Assembly (NCBI RefSeq): GCF_018063565.1
Contig: NZ_JAGPBB010000003.1
Span: 46,160-110,159, forward strand
Direction: 5' to 3'
DNA from: Rhodoferax sp.
GTDB lineage: Bacteria; Pseudomonadota; Gammaproteobacteria; Burkholderiales; Burkholderiaceae_C
Length of the DNA stretch: 64,000 nt
The position numbers and the translations under genes were made by a program. Positions 55,429 through 63,818 of this stretch are shown piece after piece (position 1 is the stretch's first letter; each line of letters opens with the position of its first letter). The notes below the pieces were generated by a model. That model did no database searches, was not told the origin of the DNA, and saw nothing but the letters and a program-made list of their open reading frames with translations.

Positions 55429-57249
55429 TCAGGCGCGCAGCGCGTCTAGCGCCTTGGCGAGTTGGGCCTCCACCGGCAACGGTTCTGCACCCATCCGTGC
55501 GGCAAGCAGTTCGGCACACAGTACCGAGAAGCTCAAGCCGCGCGAGCCCAGACCAGCACAGATCCACAGGCTGGGCTCAGGCCCGCCGTCCAGCGCACCA
55601 ACCAGCGGCAGCCGATCGCGGGTGACACAGCGGGTGCCCTTCCAGCTTTGCACCTGCTGACGTGCAAAGTCTTGGCGCAAATCTTCTGCCAGCTCGGGCA
55701 ACAACTGCTGCAGGTGCGCAAAATTGCGGCCGTGGTTGTCGGCATCGGTGCGTTCTGGCTGTGTCTCGGGTTGATAGGATGAACCGATGTACCACGCTGT
55801 CCCCGATGCGAGCGGCACGTGGGCGATCACGCTGCCTGAGCCATTGACAGGAATGATCGGAAAAGCCCGTTGCTCGGCTGTGTCTTCACGATGTTTCCCC
55901 CAACTCATCAGGCCCCGCATTCCATGGCTGGCGGGTAGCCGCGCCAGGCGCAGGGCGAACTCGGGCTCCTGTAACGCCAGAGAGTGCAGCAGGGGTTTGG
56001 CGCCGCAGGCGTTGGCCAGCACCACCCGATCTGCATGACAGATCAAGGTGCCAGTCGCATCCAGCAGCGCCCAGCCCTGCGCGCCGCGGCGCAAACCAGT
56101 GACTTGCGTCTGCGGCTGAAAATCCACCCCCGGCTGCTTTAACCAGCCCCGTACCAGCGCCGCCGGTTTGATCCACGCGCCCTGCGGGTGCCAAAGTGAG
56201 TCCGTGATGACGTTGTGCTCGGGCCACCCCTGCGTTGTCGGATGACCAGGTCTGACCCAGTCGCACCCAGGCGCAGGCCATGCTTTTGGCAACTGCGGTG
56301 AACCACCGACCTGGCGCTCCAGAACGCCATGGGGCCCCCAATCTTGCCCGGTGACCAGGTGTTGCCGTGCCTGTTGCAGCATCAAACGCACGCCGGCGCG
56401 CGAAAGTCGCGAAAGCTGGCAATCGTCGCTGGAAACATGCGCGACCACCAGACCGGCTGGCAAGCCGGAGGCGCCAGCAGCGGCTGTGGCGGACTGATCA
56501 AACACCCGGACTTGCCAGCCACGTTGCGCCAGTGCGGCAGCCACTGCCGCGCCAGCGAGGCCAGCACCCACAATGGCACAGGTCTGGATTGGCAGGGCGG
56601 TGGTCAGATCGGTTTGTCGGCTGTGCCGAATGGGCCAGGGCGGGTCGAACACCACATTCGGGCCGTCCTCATCGCCGTTCGGTCCGGGCGATGCAGGCCG
56701 GAAAGCAAAACCGCAGGAGGCCAATGCCGATTGCCATGCCAGCCGGCCAGGTACGGGTGCCCCATTGAATCGCAGCGTCGTGCCGCGGCGACTGCAGCGG
56801 GCCAGCGCCTTGGCGAGCCTAAGGCGAATGTCATGGCTGGCGTGTGCCGCATCAACCAGCGTCGCAGACAGGTACAAAGCATCTGCGGCAAACTGCTGCT
56901 GGCGTAACAGCGCCAGGGTGTCGCCAATGCACAAGGTCAGAATCACCCGACCCTGATTCAGCAGGAAGCGATGGAAACCGGGCAGCAAACCCAGCCACTG
57001 CGGCACCAGCGTTTTGGTCAATGCAACGATGTCCGGGTCGGCCTCCGAGCCCAAAAACAACTGGTTGGCCGCAACCGGCTGTTGGCAGCAGGCCACGTAA
57101 TGCAGCAGGCGTGGCGCGTGGGCGTCCTGCTTCCAGGCCAGCCAGGTTCGAAGGAACGCCTCGCCGTCGCCGAATTCCGTGTCAAGAACGCGCCAGCATG
57201 GCAAACCGTGCCAGCCGTGCTCTAACCACCGAGAAGCCAGAAAACTCAG
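55429..57249 (-). CDS. mnmC: MnmC with intact oxidase and truncated, degenerate methyltransferase domain
   Basis: Full-length MnmC matures tRNA wobble uridine: the C-terminal FAD domain removes the carboxymethyl group and the N-terminal domain methylates. Here the oxidase is intact ([70 protein letters not shown]). The methyltransferase begins only at FLASRW...[18 protein letters not shown], lacking about 40 N-terminal residues. The SAM motif FGLGLNF is changed to FGDGEAF, and the conserved D-F-S-P-x-x-N-P catalytic stretch is replaced by [12 protein letters not shown]. No ATG is available. CTG 57249 overlaps the yggX TGA (CTGA); TTG 57204 is the alternative and gives 591 residues. It is probably an oxidase-only enzyme. 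Confidence 0.8.
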   Translation of the reverse strand: MSFLASRWLEHGWHGLPCWRVLDTEFGDGEAFLRTWLAWKQDAHAPRLLHYVACCQQPVAANQLFLGSEADPDIVALTKTLVPQWLGLLPGFHRFLLNQGRVILTLCIGDTLALLRQQQFAADALYLSATLVDAAHASHDIRLRLAKALARCSRRGTTLRFNGAPVPGRLAWQSALASCGFAFRPASPGPNGDEDGPNVVFDPPWPIRHSRQTDLTTALPIQTCAIVGAGLAGAAVAAALAQRGWQVRVFDQSATAAAGASGLPAGLVVAHVSSDDCQLSRLSRAGVRLMLQQARQHLVTGQDWGPHGVLERQVGGSPQLPKAWPAPGCDWVRPGHPTTQGWPEHNVITDSLWHPQGAWIKPAALVRGWLKQPGVDFQPQTQVTGLRRGAQGWALLDATGTLICHADRVVLANACGAKPLLHSLALQEPEFALRLARLPASHGMRGLMSWGKHREDTAEQRAFPIIPVNGSGSVIAHVPLASGTAWYIGSSYQPETQPERTDADNHGRNFAHLQQLLPELAEDLRQDFARQQVQSWKGTRCVTRDRLPLVGALDGGPEPSLWICAGLGSRGLSFSVLCAELLAARMGAEPLPVEAQLAKALDALRA

Positions 57250-57518
57250 ACTTTGGGTGGGACGTAACCTTGCGCAGCGTCGGCACCGCTGCCAAAGAAA
57301 TGATTTTCCATCTGTCGCGCCAAGTATTGCCGTGCCCTGGCATCGGCCAGATTCAGCCGGTTCTCGTTGACCAGCATGGTCTGATGTTTGAGCCAGTCAG
57401 CCCATGCCTGTTTGCTCACACTTTGCCAGATGCGTTTTCCCAATTCGCCTGGATATGGCGGAAGGTCCAGTCCTTCAGCCTCGATACCCAGTTTGATGCA
57501 GTTCACCGTGCGCGCCAT
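57246..57518 (-). CDS. YggX-family Fe(II)-trafficking/oxidative damage protection protein
   Basis: 90 residues, the full family length, starting [31 protein letters not shown] with the conserved Cys7. [41 protein letters not shown] matches the family end. YggX protects iron-sulfur proteins against oxidation in enterobacteria. ATG 57518 is the family start although the frame is open to 57626. Its stop overlaps the probable CTG start of mnmC. Confidence 0.95.
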   Translation of the reverse strand: MARTVNCIKLGIEAEGLDLPPYPGELGKRIWQSVSKQAWADWLKHQTMLVNENRLNLADARARQYLARQMENHFFGSGADAAQGYVPPKV

Positions 57519-57600
57519 GCTGTGCCTTTTCAGTTTTGGAGAAGGGGCAACTTTAGCAAGCTTTTGGTGGACTGCGTGGTCTGCGGTAAAATGCGACCCT

Positions 57601-57831
57601 ATGGCAAAAGCAGATACCAAAACCAAAATTGTGGCCGATGGCCTGCGTTACAAATCCAAAGTCTCGGGGTCGCCTTTCACGGCGGCAACCTCGTTTGGTG
57701 CCGCAACCATGTCCTGCTTCCTGTGTGGCAAACATCGCGCACGCTCGCAGATGGTGTCCAAGAAGATCCTGGGCAAGTCGCAGGCGGTGTGTTCACCGTC
57801 TTGCAAGGCACTCGACGAAGCCAACAAATAG
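57601..57831 (+). CDS. Small Cys-rich (zinc-ribbon-like) protein
   Basis: 76 residues of unknown function. A basic N-terminus ([20 protein letters not shown]) is followed by [15 protein letters not shown] and [12 protein letters not shown], giving Cys39, Cys42, Cys64 and Cys68 in a CxxC...CxxxC pattern that could bind zinc. A TAAAAT -10-like element is present at 57587-57592. It ends five bases before the dsbB start, so the two are probably co-transcribed; the N-terminus is predicted cytosolic. The conserved-looking Cys pattern and gene order support a real gene. Confidence 0.7.
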   Translation: MAKADTKTKIVADGLRYKSKVSGSPFTAATSFGAATMSCFLCGKHRARSQMVSKKILGKSQAVCSPSCKALDEANK

Positions 57832-57836
57832 TGGTG

Positions 57837-58364
57837 GTGAATTCCCTGTTGTTGTGGCTTGACCACTCGGTCAGGCGTGTCTCGATGCTGATCGGCATGG
57901 TCAGTTTTGCCATGCTTGCATTTGGTTTGTACTTGCAGCATAGCCAGGGTTTGGACCCTTGCCCGATGTGTATTGTGCAGCGCTATGCTCTGCTTTTTGT
58001 GGCAATTATCGCTGTTCTGATAAGCGCTAGCGGCAGACTAGTCATGCAAACTGTGGGCTGGGTTGCGCTCTTGCTGGGTGCCGGATTCGGCGCGTTTGTT
58101 GCCGCAAGACAAAGCTGGCTTCAGTGGTTTCCACCTGAGGTGGCCACGTGCGGCCGAGACTTCTACGGCATGATTGAAAGCTACCCGCTGAGCCGTGCCA
58201 TCCCGATGATCTTCAAAGGCAGTGGTGACTGCGCGGCGATAGACTGGACATTCTTGGGTGGCTCGATCGCCAATTGGTCCTTCCTCTGGTTCGGTGGTGT
58301 GTTGCTTGTGGCCCTGCTTGTATTGGGGCGCAAGGCGATGCACCGGCATCGCCCGTCCATCTAA
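57837..58364 (+). CDS. dsbB: Disulfide bond formation protein B
   Basis: 175-residue inner-membrane protein that reoxidises DsbA using quinone. Four helices and two periplasmic Cys pairs are visible: LDPCPMCIVQRYALL (CxxC) and TCGRDF with GDCAAIDWTFLG for the second pair. GTG 57837 (or 57834) keeps a family-like N-terminus (SLLLWLDHSVRRVSML); ATG 57885 would start inside the first helix. Codons around 58003-58036 (IIAVLISASG) coincide with a dispersed repeat copy in the second helix. It overlaps the ppk2 stop tail to tail. Confidence 0.93.
   Translation: MNSLLLWLDHSVRRVSMLIGMVSFAMLAFGLYLQHSQGLDPCPMCIVQRYALLFVAIIAVLISASGRLVMQTVGWVALLLGAGFGAFVAARQSWLQWFPPEVATCGRDFYGMIESYPLSRAIPMIFKGSGDCAAIDWTFLGGSIANWSFLWFGGVLLVALLVLGRKAMHRHRPSI
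58003..58036 (+). repeat. Dispersed repeat fragment inside dsbB
   Basis: CAATTATCGCTGTTCTGATAAGCGCTAGCGGC contains the GATAAGCGCTAG core of the family within a dsbB membrane helix, in frame. Confidence 0.5.
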
Positions 58365-59566
58365 ATCATGGCACCACCCGGGTGCTCACCCCGTTCATAC
58401 ACCACGTGGGCGCGACCCACCAGCAGGGTGTCGAGCGCACCAATGTTGCTGATTTCCTTGTTGGTGTAGGGGAGTTTGTGCAGCACATAGCGCATGGCGT
58501 TCAGGCGTGCGCGCTTCTTGCAGTCTGACTTGATCACGGTCCAGGGTGCATCGGCGGTGTCAGTTTCGAAAAACATGGCCTCTTTGGCTTTGGTGTATTC
58601 GTCCCATTTGTCGAGCGAGGCCAGGTCGATCGGACTGAGTTTCCATTGCTTGAGCGGGTGCAGTTCACGTTCCTTGAAGCGGCGGCGCTGCTCCTTGCGG
58701 CTGACCGAGAACCAGAACTTGATCAGATGGATGCCGCTTTGCACAAGTTGGCGTTCAAACATCGGCGCCTGGTGAATGAACTGCTGGTACTCGCTCTCGG
58801 AACAAAAGCCCATGACCCGCTCGACCCCGGCCCGGTTGTACCAGGAGCGGTCCAGCAGCACAATTTCGCCCGAAGTCGGCAGATGCTGCACATAACGCTG
58901 GAAATACCATTGACCGCGCTCCGACTCGGTGGGTTTCTCAAGGGCCACCACACGGGCACCGCGTGGATTCAGATGCTCCATGAAGCGGCGAATGGTGCCG
59001 CCTTTGCCGGCGGCGTCGCGCCCCTCAAACAGAATGACGACCCGCTGTCCGGTGTCTTTGGCCCAGCTTTGCAACTTGAGCAACTCAACCTGAAGTTTGT
59101 ACTTTTCAGCCTCATAACGTTTGCGCGACAACAGGTTCTTGTAGGGGTAACCACCGCTGCGCCAGTCGCTGGCCAGTTGCTCGTCAGGTGTGTCAGAGGC
59201 ACCATTGGGATTGAGTTGGCTGCCCAACAGGACCTGGCGCAAGGCTGCTATGTCATCCTCGGAACTGCCTGCCAGCAGCGTTCGCAGGGCGTCTGACTTG
59301 TCTGTCGCGTGGGAGAGAATGTCCAAAATCGCGCTTTGCTGGCTGACCTGCGCCGCATCCAGGCTCGCTTGCACCGCGCGTTTGCCAATGCCGGCGCTGG
59401 ATTTTGCACCCGTGGTGTCGCCGAGAACCGCGCGCCGCGTGACCATCGTCGGTGCGCTTCTCTTGCGCGTCTCTGTTCTGGCGGGAACCAGTTTTGCGGG
59501 GTTTGACGCCGGCGGGCTGGGCGTGATTTCGGCGTTGGGAGTGGGCGTTTTTTTCAGCTCTGGCAT
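58361..59566 (-). CDS. ppk2: Polyphosphate kinase 2
   Basis: 401 residues. The core has Walker A LFEGRDAAGKGGTIRRFMEHLNPRGARVVAL, the lid GQWYFQRYVQHLPTSGEIVLLDRSWYNRAGVERVMGF and LIKFWFSVSRKEQRRRFKERELHPLKQWKLSPIDL, matching class I PPK2, which makes nucleoside triphosphates from diphosphates and polyphosphate or the reverse. About 125 N-terminal residues are low-complexity, Ala/Ser/Thr-rich and poorly conserved. The downstream neighbour on the opposite strand is dsbB. The start at 59566 is the only reasonable one. Confidence 0.95.
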   Translation of the reverse strand: MPELKKTPTPNAEITPSPPASNPAKLVPARTETRKRSAPTMVTRRAVLGDTTGAKSSAGIGKRAVQASLDAAQVSQQSAILDILSHATDKSDALRTLLAGSSEDDIAALRQVLLGSQLNPNGASDTPDEQLASDWRSGGYPYKNLLSRKRYEAEKYKLQVELLKLQSWAKDTGQRVVILFEGRDAAGKGGTIRRFMEHLNPRGARVVALEKPTESERGQWYFQRYVQHLPTSGEIVLLDRSWYNRAGVERVMGFCSESEYQQFIHQAPMFERQLVQSGIHLIKFWFSVSRKEQRRRFKERELHPLKQWKLSPIDLASLDKWDEYTKAKEAMFFETDTADAPWTVIKSDCKKRARLNAMRYVLHKLPYTNKEISNIGALDTLLVGRAHVVYERGEHPGGAMI

Positions 59567-59676
59567 GACGGTCTCTTGAATTGGTTTTTTAGCTTGACCA
59601 GGGCAATTTTCGCTGCAAACTCGCCTTCATGTCAAACGCCTGTCCAATGGCAGGCTTGGCTTGGGTACACCGCCGG

Positions 59677-60381
59677 CTAAACAGGCAGCGTGTCAAAGGA
59701 TTCGTAGGCTTTTTTCAGCCACGAGCGAACCCGTTGACGCTCAAGCATTCCCAAGCTGTCGTCGCCTGAGCGGTTGTTCACGGCTGCCCAGAAACTGACG
59801 TTTTGCCGGTCAATCTTGCGCATACTCGCTTCATGGAGTTGGGCCAGATTGAGTACCCGGGCACCCAGAGACAGTGCGCGCGCTAGCGCCGCAGAGCCAT
59901 CCAGTTGAGAAAAATCTGTACCACGGCCGAGGTTGCGCACGATCAGGTAGTTGGGGCCGTTGCCATAGGTGTCGAGCAGTTTGTCCAGCAGGTCAACCGA
60001 GTCGTTGCCGGCATCCGCGACATGCCAGAAGTTAACGCTGACACCCAGATCAGCCAGAACACTCAGCAGCTCCGAGTCTTTGATCCAGCTCGCCAATGGC
60101 GCGGCGGTCTGGGCGGCCAGGTCCACAATGACCCGGGTCGCCTCGGCATCGCCGGGCTCAGCGTCAAACACGTTGACCACCTGGTCAAGCCCCTCGTAGC
60201 TGTCCACCAGCACCGGGCTGGCATAGTCAGCATAAAAGCGGGTAAACGAGGTGTGTGAGCGGTCGGTATCAAAACCCACAAAGGGTATGGACTGGTCGAT
60301 GAAGTACTGGGCCAGCAGCCGTGCCACGACCGATTTGCCGACGCCGCCTTTTTCTCCACCGATGAAATTGAGAGAGCTCAT
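59677..60381 (-). CDS. ParA/MinD-like ATPase (orphan)
   Basis: 234 residues. The N-terminus MSSLNFIGGEKGGVGKSVVARLLAQYF carries the deviant Walker A GEKGGVGKS of the ParA/MinD group. FVGFDTDRSHTSFTRFY and VIVDLAAQTAAPLASWIKDSELL correspond to switch and Walker B-like regions. No partner such as ParB is nearby. Similar stand-alone ATPases have sometimes been labelled mobilization proteins; the function is unknown. ATG 60381 is set by the motif; no membrane segment is visible. It lies between argA and ppk2 on the same strand. Confidence 0.82.
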   Translation of the reverse strand: MSSLNFIGGEKGGVGKSVVARLLAQYFIDQSIPFVGFDTDRSHTSFTRFYADYASPVLVDSYEGLDQVVNVFDAEPGDAEATRVIVDLAAQTAAPLASWIKDSELLSVLADLGVSVNFWHVADAGNDSVDLLDKLLDTYGNGPNYLIVRNLGRGTDFSQLDGSAALARALSLGARVLNLAQLHEASMRKIDRQNVSFWAAVNNRSGDDSLGMLERQRVRSWLKKAYESFDTLPV

Positions 60382-60408
60382 GAAAAAATTTCCTGAAGAT
60401 AGTGAGTT

Positions 60409-60431
60409 GACGGGCACCGTGCGCACCCGTC
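60409..60431 (-). terminator. Possible terminator hairpin after argA
   Basis: GACGGG (60409-60414) and CCCGTC (60426-60431) bracket the partly paired loop CACCGTGCGCA. No T-run follows on the minus strand, so it is a weak candidate. Confidence 0.35.
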
Positions 60432-60479
60432 GCAAAAACCAAGCAAGTGTCGTGCTCAAACCTGCACAAAACGGGGGCA

Positions 60480-61829
60480 TCAGCTGATATTTTTCACCAG
60501 CACCTGGCTTTTGCGGTCCCAGTTGTACTTGCGCTTGCGCGCCTCGGGTAGCCATTCGGGGTCGACCTGCACAAAACCGCGTTTGAGAAACCAGTGCATG
60601 GTGCGCGTGGTCAGCACAAAAATGCTCTCCAGCCCAGCCAACTTGGCACGTTGCTCGATACGCTTCAAGACCCGCTCGCCATCGCCCTGGCCTTGAACCT
60701 CGGGCGACACCGTCAACGCTGCCATCTCGGCGGTGCGTGCCTCCGGGTAGGTGTAGAGGGCAGCACAGGCAAAAATGACGCCATCGTGCTCGATCACGGT
60801 GTACAGGCCCACATCACGCTCAATTTCGGTGCGGCTGCGTTTGACCAGCGTGCCGTCTCTCTCGAACGGCTCGATGAGCTGCAAAATGCCGCCAACGTCA
60901 TCCACATCCGCCTCGCGCAGGCTCTCCAACTTCTCGTCGACCACCATGGTGCCGATGCCATCATGCACGTACACCTCAAGCAGGATTGAGCCGTCCACTG
61001 CGAACGGGATGATGTGACTGCGCTCCACACCACCCTTGCAGGCTTTGATGCAGTGCTGCAGATAAAACGCAGTGTCGGTGGGTTTGTCCGCCACCGGCAA
61101 GTCGGCCAGCAGTTTCTCGGCCGCCTCCAGCGGTAGCTCGGTGTCGATGGGGTTGTCGTCACTGACAGGCTGGTGGATGTTGGTGGCGATTCCCGGTACT
61201 TCAGTGACAAAAATCAGTTTGTCGGCCTGCAACGCGGTGGCAACCGAGGTGGCCACCTCTTCCATCCCCAGGTTGAAGGCTTCGCCAGTCGGTGAAAAGC
61301 CAAAGGGTGACATCAGGACCAGGGCGCCCATGTCCAGTGACCGCATGATGCCTGCGGTGTCGATCTTGCGCACCACGCCTGAATGCTGAAAATCAACCCC
61401 TTCGACGATCCCCACAGGGCGTGCTGTGAGGAAGTTGCCGGAAATCACCCGCACCGTGGCACCTGCCATCGGCGTGTTGGGCAAACCCTGGCTGAACGCC
61501 GCCTCGATTTCGTAGCGCAACTGGCCGGCGGCCTCTTGTGCACAATCCAGCGCCACCTCGTCTGTGATGCGAACACCTTTAAAGTAGCGTGCGACGTGTC
61601 CCTTGGCTTTGAGCTGCTCGTTGACTTGTGGACGAAAGCCATGCACCAGAACCAGCTTGACCCCCATGCTCTGGATGAGTGCCAGGTCCTGCGCCAGATT
61701 GGGCAGTTTGCCGGCAGCAATGGCCTCACCGCAGACACCGATCACAAAGGTCTGGTGGCGAAATTTGTGGATATAGGGTGCCACCGAGCGGAACCACGGG
61801 ACAAAGGTGAAGTTAAAAACAGAGCTCAT
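60480..61829 (-). CDS. argA: N-acetylglutamate synthase
   Basis: 449 residues; first step of arginine synthesis (glutamate plus acetyl-CoA). The N-terminal amino-acid-kinase-like domain has HKFRHQTFVIGVCGEAI, GVKLVLVHGFRPQVNEQL and AGIMRSLDMGALVLMSPFGFSPTGEAFNLGMEEVATSVA. The C-terminal GNAT domain has VIEHDGVIFACAALYTYP, AEMAALTVSPEVQGQGDGERVL and WFLKRGFVQVDPEWLP. ATG 61829 is chosen: it matches the family start and overlaps the upstream toxin stop in ATGA. The linkage to a toxin-antitoxin pair is unusual. Confidence 0.96.
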   Translation of the reverse strand: MSSVFNFTFVPWFRSVAPYIHKFRHQTFVIGVCGEAIAAGKLPNLAQDLALIQSMGVKLVLVHGFRPQVNEQLKAKGHVARYFKGVRITDEVALDCAQEAAGQLRYEIEAAFSQGLPNTPMAGATVRVISGNFLTARPVGIVEGVDFQHSGVVRKIDTAGIMRSLDMGALVLMSPFGFSPTGEAFNLGMEEVATSVATALQADKLIFVTEVPGIATNIHQPVSDDNPIDTELPLEAAEKLLADLPVADKPTDTAFYLQHCIKACKGGVERSHIIPFAVDGSILLEVYVHDGIGTMVVDEKLESLREADVDDVGGILQLIEPFERDGTLVKRSRTEIERDVGLYTVIEHDGVIFACAALYTYPEARTAEMAALTVSPEVQGQGDGERVLKRIEQRAKLAGLESIFVLTTRTMHWFLKRGFVQVDPEWLPEARKRKYNWDRKSQVLVKNIS

Positions 61830-62266
61830 ACGGTAGGCAATAAAAGTTGCAGACGCTTGGGGGGTAACAGGCCGACAAAATCGCGGTCGAATGTGACCAG
61901 CACGTCTTGTTGTTGCAGCACACAGGCGGCGATCCAGGCTTCGGGCAGCGCGTTGGCGTTCAGACTCTGATCCAGACACAAGCCGCGCAATTTCGGCCAT
62001 GCATCATGGGTGGGCAGCATGGCTGTCCCCGGGCTGGCCAGTATGCCATCGATGAATGCCACGGCCTGCGCGGTGGGTGTGGGCACCGAAAACACCTTGG
62101 GATGCGTCACCAGTCGCAGAAAGCTGGTGACCACTGCGCCCAGCAGCTTCAGGTCTGCATGGGCCTGAGCGTGGGTCATGGCTTGGGTCAACCATGTCAG
62201 CGCCGTTGCATGATGGGGGTGATCCGCGCGCGATGCGGCCACCAGCACGTTGACATCAGGGGTCAT
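61826..62266 (-). CDS. PIN-domain VapC-type toxin
   Basis: 146 residues of the PIN ribonuclease fold, toxin of a type II pair. It begins MTPDVNVLVAASRADHPHH with the first Asp at residue 4. VVTSFLRLVTHPKVFSVPTPTAQAVAFID and LPEAWIAACVLQQQDVLVTFDRDFVGLLP are characteristic. The second acidic residue, usually a Glu before this TSFLR block, is not evident, so catalytic strength is uncertain. Its ATG overlaps the antitoxin stop (ATGA at 62263-62266) and its stop overlaps the argA start (61826-61829). Confidence 0.85.
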   Translation of the reverse strand: MTPDVNVLVAASRADHPHHATALTWLTQAMTHAQAHADLKLLGAVVTSFLRLVTHPKVFSVPTPTAQAVAFIDGILASPGTAMLPTHDAWPKLRGLCLDQSLNANALPEAWIAACVLQQQDVLVTFDRDFVGLLPPKRLQLLLPTV

Positions 62267-62505
62267 TCTTCAGTTGCCTGCAACATGGACTTGTTGCTCA
62301 GCGGGTCAATCCCTTGCTGCAGGCCGCTGGCACCGTCAAAAATCGGCAAAGCGATGGTCACGGCCGCGGGGGCAGGGTCGGTACCGCGGGCGTATTGCGC
62401 CAGAAACTCGCGCACTTTGGCACTTACCGAGGTACCTTGCTCGATCGCTTTGATGCGGGCTTGCCGAATCAGCTCATCATCCACAGAAATGGTCAGATTG
62501 GACAT
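62263..62505 (-). CDS. Ribbon-helix-helix antitoxin (VapB-like)
   Basis: 80 residues. The N-terminal half is an RHH DNA-binding fold (NLTISVDDELIRQARIKAIEQGTSVSAKVREFLAQYARG); the C-terminal tail (IFDGASGLQQGIDPLSNKSML) would embrace the toxin. Such antitoxins repress their own operon. GGAAGGAAG precedes the ATG. A repeated CACGTG site lies 34-49 bases upstream. Confidence 0.82.
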   Translation of the reverse strand: MSNLTISVDDELIRQARIKAIEQGTSVSAKVREFLAQYARGTDPAPAAVTIALPIFDGASGLQQGIDPLSNKSMLQATEE

Positions 62506-62538
62506 GGCGGCACTTCCTTCCAGTTGAAATCAGTGTAG

Positions 62539-62554
62539 CACGTGTTCACGTGTT
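62539..62554 (-). promoter_or_regulatory. Direct repeat CACGTGTT x2 upstream of the antitoxin gene
   Basis: CACGTGTT-CACGTGTT flanked by AGCA and TGCT. Each unit contains the palindrome CACGTG, suiting binding by an RHH dimer pair. Position at the start of the toxin-antitoxin-argA run suggests the autoregulatory operator (inference). Confidence 0.5.
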
Positions 62555-62599
62555 GCTGTGAACCTGTTGACCAGTGGAAAACGCCCAGTCTGAAAACTC

Positions 62600-63424
62600 T
62601 TATTGTTCGCGCAAACGATCCAACTGAACCTGTAGGGCTGCTGCATTGAGCATGCCAAAGTGGGCATCGACGCGCTGACCTTTGGCATCGAAAAATAATG
62701 TGGTGGGCAAACCCCGGGAACCGACCGCCAGACCCAAGTGGCTGGCCGGGTCAAGCCACACCTGGCCCAGGTTAAGACCGGAGCGCTGTAGATACGCGTT
62801 CACCGGGGCCGGGGCCTCGCCTTGGTTCACGAACACAAACATCACTCCTGGCATGCGCTGCTGGGCAGCGACCAATGCGGGCATCTCGGCACGACAAGGC
62901 CCACACCAGGTGGCCCACAGATTGACCACCGCCGGCTTGCCTGCGACGAGTTGGGATAAAGGCAGCGTGCGCACGCCGTTCAGTTCGGTCAGTCGTACAT
63001 CCGGCACCTGTTGCTGCGACGGCTTGGCTTCAGCCATCCACAGCACCGCCAGGCCAGTTGCCCAGACGACGGTGCCGCCAAAGGCTGCCAGCCCCAATGC
63101 GCGCCGCATCGTCGCTTGCTGCCAGCCACACCATGCCAGCCAGAGACCGGCAACTGCCCAGCCTGCCGGCGCAAACCAACCCCCATCGCGCACATCCAGC
63201 ATGGCCCAGGGGGTAGCGAGGTAGGCGTCCGCATAGCGCATCAGATGGGCCAGACGCGCTGCCAAGAATCCTAGCGCTGCCGCCCCCCACAGGATGTTTT
63301 CGGCCTGTGGACCGACTGCCTTGGGTGCCAGGTGCCGTGCCAGGGTAACTGCAATCCACACCGACAACAGCAGCACCAAAGGCAGGACCGGCAGCGCCAG
63401 GGGGCCGATGGAGATGGAGAGCAT
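62600..63424 (-). CDS. TlpA-family thioredoxin with N-terminal Lgt-like membrane region
   Basis: 274 residues. About four N-terminal membrane helices (LPVLPLVLLLSVWIAVTLA, ILWGAAALGFLAARLAHLMRY, WFAPAGWAVAGLWLAW, GLAAFGGTVVWATGLAVLW) resemble a shortened Lgt fold (ARLAHLMRYADAYLATPWAMLDVRDGGW). They are followed by a periplasmic thioredoxin domain with VVNLWATWCGPCRAEMPALVAAQ and the cis-Pro loop SRGLPTTLFFDAKG. It is predicted to reduce periplasmic disulfides. Lgt catalytic residues are not evident, so lipoprotein modification is unlikely. Confidence 0.88.
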   Translation of the reverse strand: MLSISIGPLALPVLPLVLLLSVWIAVTLARHLAPKAVGPQAENILWGAAALGFLAARLAHLMRYADAYLATPWAMLDVRDGGWFAPAGWAVAGLWLAWCGWQQATMRRALGLAAFGGTVVWATGLAVLWMAEAKPSQQQVPDVRLTELNGVRTLPLSQLVAGKPAVVNLWATWCGPCRAEMPALVAAQQRMPGVMFVFVNQGEAPAPVNAYLQRSGLNLGQVWLDPASHLGLAVGSRGLPTTLFFDAKGQRVDAHFGMLNAAALQVQLDRLREQ

Positions 63425-63818
63425 GGTTGGCGGTTGTGGAAATGACGATGATTTGCTACTCTAAATATAGCTTATGGCGCCAATTTTCGGGGGTAGGATC
63501 GCAATTGACCATCTATCTTGTGACGGTGGGTTCGGTGTAACCGCTATTGGCTGACGGACATGTGCCGTCTTGCGTGTGCAAAGTTCAGATGCCGCACAGC
63601 AGCCCCACTGGGCGGCAACTCACACGGGAGAAGCAAAAGTCTGGGGCAACCGGTGGGTCTTTTGTGTATTTGTTGCTGCGGTTAACGCCTGCGCCGGAGT
63701 TTGAAAAGCGGTTTGTCGGGAAAACGGGCAAGGCGAGCCTGAAACGCCATTGACCGGGCAGCAGGCAGAGCCGACGTTTACCCGAGAGGCACGGGATTTG
63801 GATGTGATGTTCCACTGC
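63425..63818. other. 394-base stretch without a recognisable gene
   Basis: No open frame here shows family features. An AT-rich patch TTGCTACTCTAAATATAGC (63453-63471) resembles the left half of the dispersed repeat and probably lies in the TlpA-type gene promoter region. The remainder shows nothing I can support. Confidence 0.5.

Noticed and set aside
56844-57836. Extension of dsbB upstream through a long plus-strand open frame
   Set aside because: The upstream part is antisense to mnmC and yggX and lacks DsbB similarity; the family N-terminus begins near 57837.
62539-62554. CACGTG repeats as an E-box or quorum-sensing-type site
   Set aside because: Position directly before a self-regulating antitoxin gene gives a simpler explanation.
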